Made by a program: the position numbers and the translations under genes. Positions 52,473 to 59,228 of a DNA stretch of 64,000 nt are shown in pieces. Source of the stretch: an uncultured Clostridia bacterium (lineage in GTDB: Bacteria; Bacillota; Clostridia; Lachnospirales; Anaerotignaceae); contig CAMBLO010000003.1 of the NCBI GenBank assembly GCA_945868505.1, positions 54,527 through 118,526 of the forward strand. The letters run 5' to 3'. Each line of letters begins with the position of its first letter. Position 1 is the stretch's first letter. The notes under the pieces are model-generated. The model saw only the letters and a list, made by a program, of their open reading frames with translations. It made no database searches and had not been told where the DNA came from.

Positions 52473-53819
52473 TTGACAAAAAAGATTATCAGTATTCTAT
52501 TGACTATCATTTTTATCTGTAGCATAGCTCCTACAGCCTTCGCCGCAAGCAACGAAGCAACACAGGCAGCAAATGAGTTGAATGCACTGGGTCTATTTGG
52601 CGGCACCGGCACAGATGCCAGCGGCAATCCCATTTATGACCTTGACCGGGCACCTACCCGTCAGGAAGCCATCACCATGCTGGTTGGTCTGTTGGGTAAA
52701 ACGGAAGAAGCAAAAAGCGGAAATTGGAAAATGCCTTTTACAGATGTAGATAACTGGGCAAAGCCCTTTGTGGGCTATGCTTATGCCAACGGACTTGCAT
52801 CCGGCACATCTGCAACAACCTTCGGTGCGAAGGATACCGTTACAGCTTCTCAGTACCTTTCCTTTGTACTTCGTGTGCAGGGCTACGAAAGCGGTAAAGA
52901 TTTTCAGTGGAATAAGGCTTGGGAACTTTCTGACCAGATTGGACTGACAGACGGACGCTACGACGAGAATACAAAGGACTTCCTGCGGGGTGATGTTGCT
53001 ATCATTTCTTTGCAGGCAAATAAAATGATGGAGGTTTTGAAAACAGCACCTTATTGGGGGCTTCCGGAGGATATCAAATTTATCGCTGAACCAAAAACAG
53101 ATGCTGATTTGGACAACAATATCCTCTACTGCTTCCTGTTTGGTAACTATTCTCTGAATTTTACCAATTTCACAACAAAGCAGATGTCCTTTGACGCTCT
53201 GGTACAGACCATCAGAGATAGAGTTTATGCCGTAAGCGATACATACACAGCCCTTGCCGGCCCTTTTAATAATGCCTTTATCGGCTGTGGTGCCGACGAT
53301 GACAGTATGTTTATCGATTTTCCTCAGGCAACCTTGACCCCTGAAGAAATCTATGAACAGCAGCTCGCCGCTCTGGAAGCCGCACAGGACATTAAAGCAT
53401 CTCTGCACGCACAGAGTAAGATTACCGACGGAATGAGCGAAAAGGAAATCGCACAGGCATACTATAACTACCTTACCAGCCTCCGTGTAAAACCCGGCGA
53501 TATCAATGCGGCAAATCCCGGTGGCAGAACCGTAGAATTTGACTCCGCCTATGCTTGCTTGGTAAACAAAAAAGCTGATTGTGTCGGCAGAGCAGCAGCA
53601 TTCAATCTGCTCATGCATCTGGAGGGTATTTCCGCTCAGGGTGTTACAGGACATATAGCCGGTTCTCCTGCATACGATGGCCATATTTTGAGCAGATTGG
53701 TTCTGGATGGCGAAGAATACTTCTGTGACTGGGGCAATAGCTATCCTCTGGAACAGGATATCACTGATTGGTTTACATTCAATGCTGGCTCTCTTGCCGT
53801 AGCTCGTACAGCCAAATAA
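52473..53819 (+). CDS. SLH-domain surface protein with C-terminal transglutaminase-like protease fold
   Basis: A 448-residue exported protein starting at TTG 52473, 6 nt after GAGGGA. Signal peptide ('IFICSIAPTAFAAS'), then S-layer homology repeats ('LFGGTGTDASGNPIYDLDRAPTRQEAITMLVGLLG', 'MPFTDVDNWAKPFVGYAYANGLASG') that would bind cell-wall polymers. Residues 330-448 hold a transglutaminase-like core: Cys in 'ADCVGRAAAFNLLMHLEGI', His in 'YDGHILSRLVLDG' and Asp in 'EYFCDWGNSYP', the expected Cys-His-Asp order. It may hydrolyse or crosslink surface proteins. Its 3' end has a degenerate second copy at 54217. Confidence 0.83.
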   Translation: MTKKIISILLTIIFICSIAPTAFAASNEATQAANELNALGLFGGTGTDASGNPIYDLDRAPTRQEAITMLVGLLGKTEEAKSGNWKMPFTDVDNWAKPFVGYAYANGLASGTSATTFGAKDTVTASQYLSFVLRVQGYESGKDFQWNKAWELSDQIGLTDGRYDENTKDFLRGDVAIISLQANKMMEVLKTAPYWGLPEDIKFIAEPKTDADLDNNILYCFLFGNYSLNFTNFTTKQMSFDALVQTIRDRVYAVSDTYTALAGPFNNAFIGCGADDDSMFIDFPQATLTPEEIYEQQLAALEAAQDIKASLHAQSKITDGMSEKEIAQAYYNYLTSLRVKPGDINAANPGGRTVEFDSAYACLVNKKADCVGRAAAFNLLMHLEGISAQGVTGHIAGSPAYDGHILSRLVLDGEEYFCDWGNSYPLEQDITDWFTFNAGSLAVARTAK

Positions 53820-53882
53820 TTAAGCTGCATTCACAAACCATTTTTGGCTCTGATTTAGCTGAACAAAAAAAGGAGATTGACT

Positions 53883-54200
53883 ATGGCAGAACAAGTGTTG
53901 ATTCAATTTCACGTAGATAAAGAATTAGAACAAGAGGTTACAGAGATTTATGAAGCTCTTGGAATAGATTTGCCAACAGCCCTCCGTATGTTTATGGCAA
54001 GAAGCAAAATGGTTAAAGGATTACCATTTGAAACAACATTGCCCGAAACAACCATGACACGAACTGAAGCAAAAAAAGCTTTTTCTGATTTAAGAGAGCA
54101 AGCCTCCAATATGCCGGAAATGTCTCTCGATGAAATCAATGCCGAGATATCAGCTGCAAGAACAGAAAGAAAAAATAAATTACGATTTATTTTGCAGTAA
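53883..54200 (+). CDS. Orphan RelB/DinJ-type antitoxin
   Basis: A 105-residue ribbon-helix-helix protein ('VLIQFHVDKELEQEVTEIYEALGIDLPTALRMFMARSKMVKGLPFETTLPETTM') typical of RelB/DinJ antitoxins, with a charged C-terminus that normally wraps the toxin. AGGAGA lies ahead of the ATG at 53883. No RelE/YafQ-like toxin frame follows: the next 180 bp hold only a gene remnant and a terminator. It is longer than most DinJ proteins at the C-terminus. The toxin may have been lost, or the protein acts alone as a regulator. Confidence 0.82.
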   Translation: MAEQVLIQFHVDKELEQEVTEIYEALGIDLPTALRMFMARSKMVKGLPFETTLPETTMTRTEAKKAFSDLREQASNMPEMSLDEINAEISAARTERKNKLRFILQ

Positions 54201-54216
54201 TAGATAGTGCTTCTAT

Positions 54217-54267
54217 GACTGGTTTGCATTCAATGGAGATTCTCTTGCTACAATTCATACTGTCAAA
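54217..54267 (+). pseudogene. Remnant duplicate of the 3' end of the SLH-transglutaminase gene
   Basis: This segment reads DWFAFNGDSLATIHTVK, matching the last codons of the gene at 52473 (DWFTFNAGSLAVARTAK, from 53767), including long runs of identical bases. It follows the RelB gene by 16 bp and has no start. So the RelB gene sits between a full 3' end and a decayed copy of it. Confidence 0.75.
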
Positions 54268-54291
54268 TTAAATTTATTATAAAGAATCAAA

Positions 54292-54330
54292 AACCGAGGT
54301 TTTGCATTTTAAATGCAGCCTCGGCTTTTT
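54292..54330 (+). terminator. Terminator after the RelB gene
   Basis: CCGAGG / CCTCGG with an inner TGCATTT / AAATGCA stem and a CTTTTT tail. Confidence 0.85.
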
Positions 54331-54380
54331 GATTCTCTTTTCATCATTTGAATATAGTGATAGTCCGTCTATTTGGTATT

Positions 54381-54578
54381 TTATACAATTTCCGCATTCT
54401 CCCGCTGCATTCTTTCTTCAATCGCCTTTTTGATGTATCCATTTACCGTCTCTCCTGCACGGTCTGCAGCAGCCTTGATTTCTTCATATTTTTCTTTTTG
54501 CACATCCAATGGAATACGTTTTAAACTCCTTTTTGCATACTCCAAATTGTACTTAACTTTGCTTTCAGGATAATCCAT
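54381..54578 (-). CDS. Arc/CopG-type ribbon-helix-helix protein
   Basis: A 65-residue basic protein whose 'AKRSLKRIPLDVQKEKYEEIKAAADRAGETVNGYIKKAIEERM' is a classical RHH dimerisation and DNA-binding unit. GGAGG lies 8 nt before the ATG at 54578. It is divergent from the small-protein cluster, with two perfect palindromes and a half-site between them. It is the best candidate for the protein that binds them. No toxin partner is adjacent, so a regulator role is more likely than antitoxin. Confidence 0.85.
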   Translation of the reverse strand: MDYPESKVKYNLEYAKRSLKRIPLDVQKEKYEEIKAAADRAGETVNGYIKKAIEERMQRENAEIV

Positions 54579-54656
54579 TTTCTCTTCCTCCCCACTCCGT
54601 CTCAACCTAAGTCCGTCTCATACGGACTCTTACCTGTATTTTATCACAGATTTCAT

Positions 54657-54728
54657 ACAACGTACATAATTATTTCAAAAATACAACGTACGTTGTTGTT
54701 TATTGTGTCAATTTACAACGTACGTTGT
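54657..54728. promoter_or_regulatory. Operator array: two perfect ACAACGTACGTTGT palindromes and a half-site
   Basis: The 14-bp palindrome occurs at 54683-54696 and 54715-54728, 32 bp apart (about three helical turns). A half-site ACAACGTAC lies at 54657-54665. All are in the gap between the RHH gene and the small-protein cluster. Confidence 0.88.
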
Positions 54729-54740
54729 ATTTAGTATAAT
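54712..54740 (+). promoter_or_regulatory. Promoter of the small-protein cluster
   Basis: TTTACA (54712-54717), 17-nt spacer, TATAAT (54735-54740). The second palindrome overlaps the -35 and spacer, so its occupation would block polymerase. Confidence 0.8.
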
Positions 54741-54788
54741 GTCAGTACAGTAAACAAATCACCCAACTACCGAAAGGAGAGAAAATAT

Positions 54789-55034
54789 ATGTCAATAGAA
54801 TTAAACACAACAATGGAAGATATGAAAAAACGCCTTATGCTGTTATTAAAAGCAATGCGAGAAGAAGAAAATCTCTCTGCTGCTCGCCTGTTCTCCCAGG
54901 AGTATTACCAGCAAAAAAGCAAAGTACCGGATTTTCTTTCCCGTGCTTCCCTCTATTACGTTGTAGAAAAGAGACTGCAGGCAACAGTCATTTCTATAAA
55001 ACGCAATAGATTTATCAACCTTTGTATTTACTGA
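54789..55034 (+). CDS. Small uncharacterised island protein 1
   Basis: An 81-residue protein of unknown family, mostly alpha-helical ('MEDMKKRLMLLLKAMREEENLSAARLFSQEYYQQ') with a basic C-terminus. AAAGGAGAG lies 9 nt before the ATG. It is first in a three-gene cluster under the operator-controlled promoter. No membrane segment or signal is seen. Confidence 0.7.
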   Translation: MSIELNTTMEDMKKRLMLLLKAMREEENLSAARLFSQEYYQQKSKVPDFLSRASLYYVVEKRLQATVISIKRNRFINLCIY

Positions 55035-55055
55035 CTCAAAGAAAGGAGCTTTACT

Positions 55056-55307
55056 ATGAAAAAAACGACAGACCTTGAAAAACCCAATGACGTATTCGAC
55101 CATACAGATGCTTTTTATAACCAAATCGATATGTTGGACGCATATATCGATGAACTGAAGCTTTCTCCCACAGAGAAAGAACAGTTGCTGCTGCATATCA
55201 TCAACAGCACCGACCGTGCCATCGAAGATGCTTTCCTCGATGGCATCAGGTACACAATTAAAATCGCAAAAAAACTTTGTCCCCCAAAGGAGGTGATGAC
55301 GGCTTGA
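55056..55307 (+). CDS. Small uncharacterised island protein 2 (paralogue of 3)
   Basis: An 83-residue acidic helical protein. Its middle and end ('MLDAYIDELKLSPTEKEQLLLHII', 'AIEDAFLDGIRYTIKIAKK') align with the next protein, with matching LDA..(D/K)EL, glutamate-rich helix and AFL.G.R motifs. The 'AFxxGxR' end recalls small proteins of the DUF6809 kind, but that is only an impression. AAGGAGC precedes the ATG. Its stop overlaps the start codon of the third gene. Confidence 0.7.
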   Translation: MKKTTDLEKPNDVFDHTDAFYNQIDMLDAYIDELKLSPTEKEQLLLHIINSTDRAIEDAFLDGIRYTIKIAKKLCPPKEVMTA

Positions 55308-55519
55308 AAAAAGAACTGCTCCCCGATATGAAAAACTTTGAAATGCATTCGGAAGAACTTTTTTGCCGCACCAGTGCCCTTGATGCTTGTCTCAAAGAAC
55401 TTTCTATTCCTGAAAACCAGAAACAGGAGTTCATTGAACGCTTTACCGAAATGATGTACTCTGTTGCCGCAACAGCATTTCTTTCAGGATATCGCTGTGG
55501 GCAGAAATTTAATAAATGA
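55304..55519 (+). CDS. Small uncharacterised island protein 3 (paralogue of 2)
   Basis: A 71-residue protein from a TTG at 55304 that overlaps the stop TGA of the preceding gene; GGAGG lies 10 nt upstream, inside gene 2. The aligned segment is 'ALDACLKELSIPENQKQEFI' with 'AATAFLSGYRCGQKF' at the end. The tight overlap implies coupled translation and perhaps a hetero-oligomer of proteins 2 and 3. A hairpin terminator follows. Confidence 0.7.
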   Translation: MKKELLPDMKNFEMHSEELFCRTSALDACLKELSIPENQKQEFIERFTEMMYSVAATAFLSGYRCGQKFNK

Positions 55520-55525
55520 AATTAC

Positions 55526-55556
55526 AAAAGGATGTCTTCATAGGGGACATCCTTTC
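55526..55556 (+). terminator. Terminator of the small-protein cluster
   Basis: Perfect 10-bp stem AAAGGATGTC / GACATCCTTT followed by CTCTCATTTT. Confidence 0.8.
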
Positions 55557-55568
55557 TCTCATTTTGAT

Positions 55569-55621
55569 TTAATACGCATTAGTCTTTAAAACTTGTTAAT
55601 ACGCATTATAATACGTATTAA
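55569..55621. repeat. Iteron-like repeats TTAATACGCATTA
   Basis: Two direct copies (55569-55581, 55596-55608; 27 bp apart) and an adjoining inverted copy with one mismatch (55609-55621), in a very AT-rich stretch. They could be binding sites for a replication, partition or Xis-type protein. Confidence 0.6.
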
Positions 55622-55679
55622 CATAATTTTATGAAAACTAATAAAAACAAATATTTTTCAATAAAATTTTTAAAAATGA

Positions 55680-55708
55680 TTGACATAAATAAAAATGTAT
55701 GCTATTAT
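55680..55708 (+). promoter_or_regulatory. Near-consensus promoter for a short transcript
   Basis: TTGACA (55680-55685), 17-nt spacer, TATTAT (55703-55708), with no gene before the terminator 50 bp further on. Confidence 0.75.
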
Positions 55709-55714
55709 CAAACC

Positions 55715-55796
55715 ATAAAAGATTAATCCTGCCTAAGACTATTTATTAAGAGATTAAACACCGAGATTTCAGAAATGATATCTCGGTGTTTTTTTA
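55715..55796 (+). ncRNA. Predicted ~80-nt small RNA
   Basis: From the expected start about 7 nt after the -10 box to the end of a strong terminator. The terminator stem is ACACCGAGAT / ATCTCGGTGT (55758-55767 and 55780-55789), followed by seven or more T. The transcript has no ribosome site or start codon with a worthwhile frame. I do not recognise a known family. Confidence 0.6.
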
Positions 55797-56307
55797 TTTT
55801 CAATTTTGAGATAGGCCCCTCCGCCTAAATAACATTTTCGTGTTCGACCTTATGGGTCCATTTTCCAAATCTATAAAAACTTCTATTTTCGACGGATTTT
55901 TATATCCAGCTATCAAAAGATTTTTCATTTTTAAAACTATTCCAAATCTTCGATAATAAATTTTCTCGTATTGTTCGATGGCATCCTGCCAAATTTTTAA
56001 TCTGAATTGAAAAAATTTGAAAAAAAACAGAAGAATCTCTGATTAACGGTTACCCCACGTCTGGGGTAACCTGTTAACTTCCCCGTTTAGGTGCAAAACA
56101 GGGATTTAACAGGGGACAAATTTGAAAAAAGAAGAAAAAGAATTACTTTATTTCGTTTTGGGCAAAATCAGCCCACTGCACCAACCTCGGGCCTCCGGTT
56201 ACTCTTCCGTAAAAAGTTAAACTGGCCCATAGAACTTACCTTTGGCGTCGGCGGGACGTTAAGCCGTACTGTTACTTGTTACTCGTTTATTATCAGGAGG
56301 TATTTTT
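55797..56307. other. Gene-poor AT-rich stretch with one strong hairpin
   Basis: Five hundred bases without a convincing gene. The perfect hairpin GGTTACCCC-ACGTCT-GGGGTAACC (56048-56071), extended by imperfect AAC/GTT, lies about 240 bp ahead of the integrase-like gene. Possible origin, transfer site or regulatory leader. A frame from 56091 to 56393 overlaps the next gene and looks spurious. Confidence 0.45.
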
Positions 56308-57363
56308 ATGTCGAGGATTCCTTATATTTCCGTTGCGCTTCGCCGCAGATTAACTGCCATGTATTGTCCCGGCGAAAGCATAAAAACACATAAAGACGAA
56401 ACCAAACATCTACGTGCAGAATATAAAAAGAAACTTATTCTGCAAGGCTACAGCAAAGGGGATGCCAATAAACTGTCCCTCAGTATTTGTAGCTATAAAA
56501 ACAAAATATTCTCTAGAAGTACCCTGAATTGCTATTTTAAGGCCGTAGACAGCTTTCAGCAGTTTTGTCTGGAAACGCTTGGCAGCAAACGTATTTCCCC
56601 CGAAGAAGCTTCTTTACATATTCAGGAATTCGTGAACTGGAATATAGAAAAAGGTTTTACTTCTCAAACCATTTACACACGTCTTTCCGGTGTGTGTAAA
56701 GCATTGGGATTAAACATCAGCGATTACGAAAAGCCGAAACGGCACTACACAGATGTTGTACGCAGCACAAGACCTGCAAAAAATGACACATACAACAGTG
56801 TTCGTGCAAAAAAAGCATTGCGGGCCAATAGAATTATAGGCTTACGTCGTGCAGAGCTTTGTACCTTAGCGTTGAAAGATATTCATTTTATTTCCGATAC
56901 ATGTGTGGAAATCCATACAATTGGCAAAGGGAAAAAACATAATATCAATCTTATCAGCAATCCTGACGAGATTGCAGAACTGAAAGAAATGATTGAGGAT
57001 GCAAAAAGAAATGGGCTGGAATACCTTTTAAGCAAAGACGAAACAAGAAATGATGCCGACCTGCATCACGAAAGAGCAAAAAAAGCAATTAGTGTATACA
57101 ATTCGGTTTGCGATGATATGGCAGCTCATCCTGAACGCCGTGCATATTATCAAAACGAAATTCTCCGTGTTTTTGCTGAAAACGGAAAAACATTGCGTGA
57201 AAACTTAGACTCTCCCTATCGCTGCCGGGGGAAAAATCGTGAAAAATTGGAAGAGTTAGGAAAACCAACTGTATTTGACAGGGTCGCTGTGCTTTATGTC
57301 AGCTGCACGGTAACCAACCATTTTCGCAGCGATACTACGGTCCAGCACTACCTTATTAAATAG
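56308..57363 (+). CDS. Integrase-like protein with atypical catalytic spacing
   Basis: A 351-residue protein of the tyrosine-recombinase type. Residues 70-140 resemble a core-binding SAM-like domain ('STLNCYFKAVDSFQQFCLETLG', 'FTSQTIYTRLSGVCKALGL'). The catalytic half has Arg in 'RIIGLRRAELCTLALKDI' (R180), a Lys hairpin 'HTIGKGKKHNINLI', a possible HxxR in 'LHHERAKKAI' (H253, R256), and a terminal 'NHFRSDTTVQHYLI' with H338 and Y348. The first three are normal, but about 80 residues separate HxxR from the last His, far more than the usual 23 or so. Gene 56308 follows a GGAGG site. It may be a divergent recombinase or an inactive regulator. Confidence 0.68.
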   Translation: MSRIPYISVALRRRLTAMYCPGESIKTHKDETKHLRAEYKKKLILQGYSKGDANKLSLSICSYKNKIFSRSTLNCYFKAVDSFQQFCLETLGSKRISPEEASLHIQEFVNWNIEKGFTSQTIYTRLSGVCKALGLNISDYEKPKRHYTDVVRSTRPAKNDTYNSVRAKKALRANRIIGLRRAELCTLALKDIHFISDTCVEIHTIGKGKKHNINLISNPDEIAELKEMIEDAKRNGLEYLLSKDETRNDADLHHERAKKAISVYNSVCDDMAAHPERRAYYQNEILRVFAENGKTLRENLDSPYRCRGKNREKLEELGKPTVFDRVAVLYVSCTVTNHFRSDTTVQHYLIK

Positions 57364-57398
57364 ATTTATTCCCGTCTTATCCACATCACGGATAGCCT

Positions 57399-57419
57399 TG
57401 GGGAAGGGCCGCTTCCCCA
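57399..57419. other. Hairpin after the integrase-like gene
   Basis: Perfect 8-bp stem TGGGGAAG / CTTCCCCA with loop GGCCG, ahead of the xis-like gene. It has no strong T-tract, so it may regulate read-through to xis-int. Confidence 0.6.
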
Positions 57420-57449
57420 CTTATTTTCATTCGGAAAGGATAAAAAATC

Positions 57450-57851
57450 ATGAAATACACATACCTGAAAAGCTTTAAACTTTATACTATTTCTGACCTT
57501 CAGAACATCTTAAAAATCAGCCGCAGCTTTGCCTATAAACTGGTCAACAGCGGCGAAATCAAATGCGTCCGTATCCATCGTCTGCTCCGTATTACCCCCT
57601 GGGCGTTAGAAGAATACATGAAATCCCTTTCTTCCGAAGATGCACAGGCACAGATGGATGCAGTCAAAGCCTATTTCTGTGATTCCGTACAGTATTACAC
57701 TATACAGGAATTGCAGGAAATTCTGCAGATTGGTGACTCTTTTACCCGCCAACTGCTGCGGGACAGCGAACTGAAGGGAAAACGTATCCGCCAGGAAACC
57801 CGTATTTCTTCTGACTCACTGTTTCAATTTATATCATCACACGAACATTAA
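57450..57851 (+). CDS. Tandem HTH_17 protein, probable excisionase/directionality factor
   Basis: A 133-residue basic protein containing two copies of a MerR-like DNA-binding domain as in Xis proteins. Copy 1 (about 10-55): 'LYTISDLQNILKISRSFAYKLVNSGEIKCVRI'. Copy 2 (about 80-128): 'YYTIQELQEILQIGDSFTRQLLRDSELKGKRIR'. Single-domain Xis proteins are the rule; a fused pair could bind two adjacent sites. It lies 172 bp before the integrase gene, the usual position of xis. A GGAAAGG site precedes the ATG. Confidence 0.82.
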   Translation: MKYTYLKSFKLYTISDLQNILKISRSFAYKLVNSGEIKCVRIHRLLRITPWALEEYMKSLSSEDAQAQMDAVKAYFCDSVQYYTIQELQEILQIGDSFTRQLLRDSELKGKRIRQETRISSDSLFQFISSHEH

Positions 57852-58022
57852 TTGTAGTTGAATAGATTTCCCTGCCTTTTTAAGTGTTCTATCGGAGTGT
57901 ACATAAATCTAAAAACTTAAAATTTCTATAAGATTATGCATCTATGTTGAAAATCCGCTCTGCAACGATTACAATATTCCTTAAACAAGGCAGGCCTCTA
58001 TTCTTCGAAAGGAGAATGCAAT

Positions 58023-59180
58023 ATGACAGGAAGCCTGCAAGTGAAAAATGGTATATACTATACCGTCCTGAATATTAAGGAAAAGAACGGCAAATACAAA
58101 AAGAAATGGCAAACCACAGGTCTGCCCGTAAAAGGCAACAAAAGAAAAGCTGAGGAGATTTTGCGTCAGCGTATTGCGGAATATGAAACCAATATGCTAC
58201 AAATGCCGAAAAATCTAACCTTTGCCGAGTGGATGCGTATCACTGTGGAGGATAAAAAAAGGACAGTGGCACCGACTACCTATAGTGGGTATTGTGATAT
58301 GGTTCGGCTGCACATTGCCCCTTATTTCGAGGAAAGAGATGTTCTCCTGACTGATTTGACAGCAGGAGCATTGGAAGCCTATTATCTTCAAAAGTTAGAA
58401 GATGGACTTTCTCCCAATACGATTCTCAAACATCACGCACTGATTCATACCGCTTTAAAAAAAGCATTGAAGTTGGAATATGTTCAGAAAAATGTTGCGG
58501 AACTGGCGGATAAACCCAAAAAAGTGAAAAAGGATATACCCGCTCCTTATAATGAAGCTGAGTTGATACAGCTTTTGCATGTATTTCAGGAGGATGTACT
58601 TTTCTATGTGGTATGCGTTGCCGTCATTTTCGGTTTACGCCGTTCTGAAATTCTCGGTTTACGCTGGGACCGTATTGACTTGGTCAATGGTATCATGCGT
58701 ATTGACACAACTGCATTACGCTGTACGGAGGATGGAAAAGTTGTTACCCAAATCTGTGATACGACCAAAACAGAATCCAGTTACCGTGAGTTTCAATTAA
58801 CGGAAAAAGAAATTCTTTTATTCCAAGAGTTGAAGGAAAGACAGGAAGAATATCGTCGCTTTTTCAAAAAGGATTACTCCGAGAAGGATGCCGATTATGT
58901 TTTCCTGGATGAAAAAGGAATTCTGCTGCAGCCGGATTTTGTGACACATCATTTTAAAAATGTACTGCGCAAAAACAATTTGCGTGAAATCCGTTTCCAC
59001 GACCTGCGCCATAGCTGTGCTACATTTCTTTTGTATTCCGATTTTCATTTGAAGGATATACAGGAATGGCTGGGACATGCCCAGTATCAGTTTACGGCGG
59101 ATACCTATATCCACGCAGATAATAGCATGAAACGGAAAATGGCAGAGAGAATGGATAAGCTTCTTCCCGATGTATCATAA
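58023..59180 (+). CDS. int: Tyrosine integrase (Tn916-type) of the island
   Basis: A 385-residue site-specific recombinase. Residues 4-55 form an arm-type DNA-binding domain ('SLQVKNGIYYTVLNIKEKNGKYKKKWQTTG'), 65-160 the core-binding domain, and 170-385 the catalytic domain. All residues are present: R206 ('FGLRRSEILGLRW'), K249, H326-x-x-R329 ('FHDLRHSCATF'), H352 ('WLGHAQYQFTADTY') and the nucleophile Y362. AAAGGAG precedes the ATG at 58023. It ends 95 bp from attR, next to GTTAGAA repeats, as expected for the enzyme that integrated the island into the tRNA. Confidence 0.95.
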   Translation: MTGSLQVKNGIYYTVLNIKEKNGKYKKKWQTTGLPVKGNKRKAEEILRQRIAEYETNMLQMPKNLTFAEWMRITVEDKKRTVAPTTYSGYCDMVRLHIAPYFEERDVLLTDLTAGALEAYYLQKLEDGLSPNTILKHHALIHTALKKALKLEYVQKNVAELADKPKKVKKDIPAPYNEAELIQLLHVFQEDVLFYVVCVAVIFGLRRSEILGLRWDRIDLVNGIMRIDTTALRCTEDGKVVTQICDTTKTESSYREFQLTEKEILLFQELKERQEEYRRFFKKDYSEKDADYVFLDEKGILLQPDFVTHHFKNVLRKNNLREIRFHDLRHSCATFLLYSDFHLKDIQEWLGHAQYQFTADTYIHADNSMKRKMAERMDKLLPDVS

Positions 59181-59185
59181 GGGTT

Positions 59186-59203
59186 GTTAGAAAAATGTTA
59201 GAA
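59186..59203 (+). repeat. Right integrase arm-type sites
   Basis: GTTAGAA at 59186-59192 and 59197-59203 (11 bp apart), same orientation as the three copies near attL, 73 bp inside attR. Confidence 0.72.
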
Positions 59204-59228
59204 ATGAAGAAAAAACGAAATCAAACGC

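Noticed and set aside
53883..54200. Complete RelBE toxin-antitoxin pair
   Set aside because: Only the antitoxin-like gene is present; the next bases hold a gene remnant and a terminator, not a RelE/YafQ-type toxin.
56091..56393. Open frame of 100 codons ahead of the integrase-like gene
   Set aside because: No ribosome site, odd composition, and it overlaps the start of the integrase-like gene, which has a clear GGAGG site.
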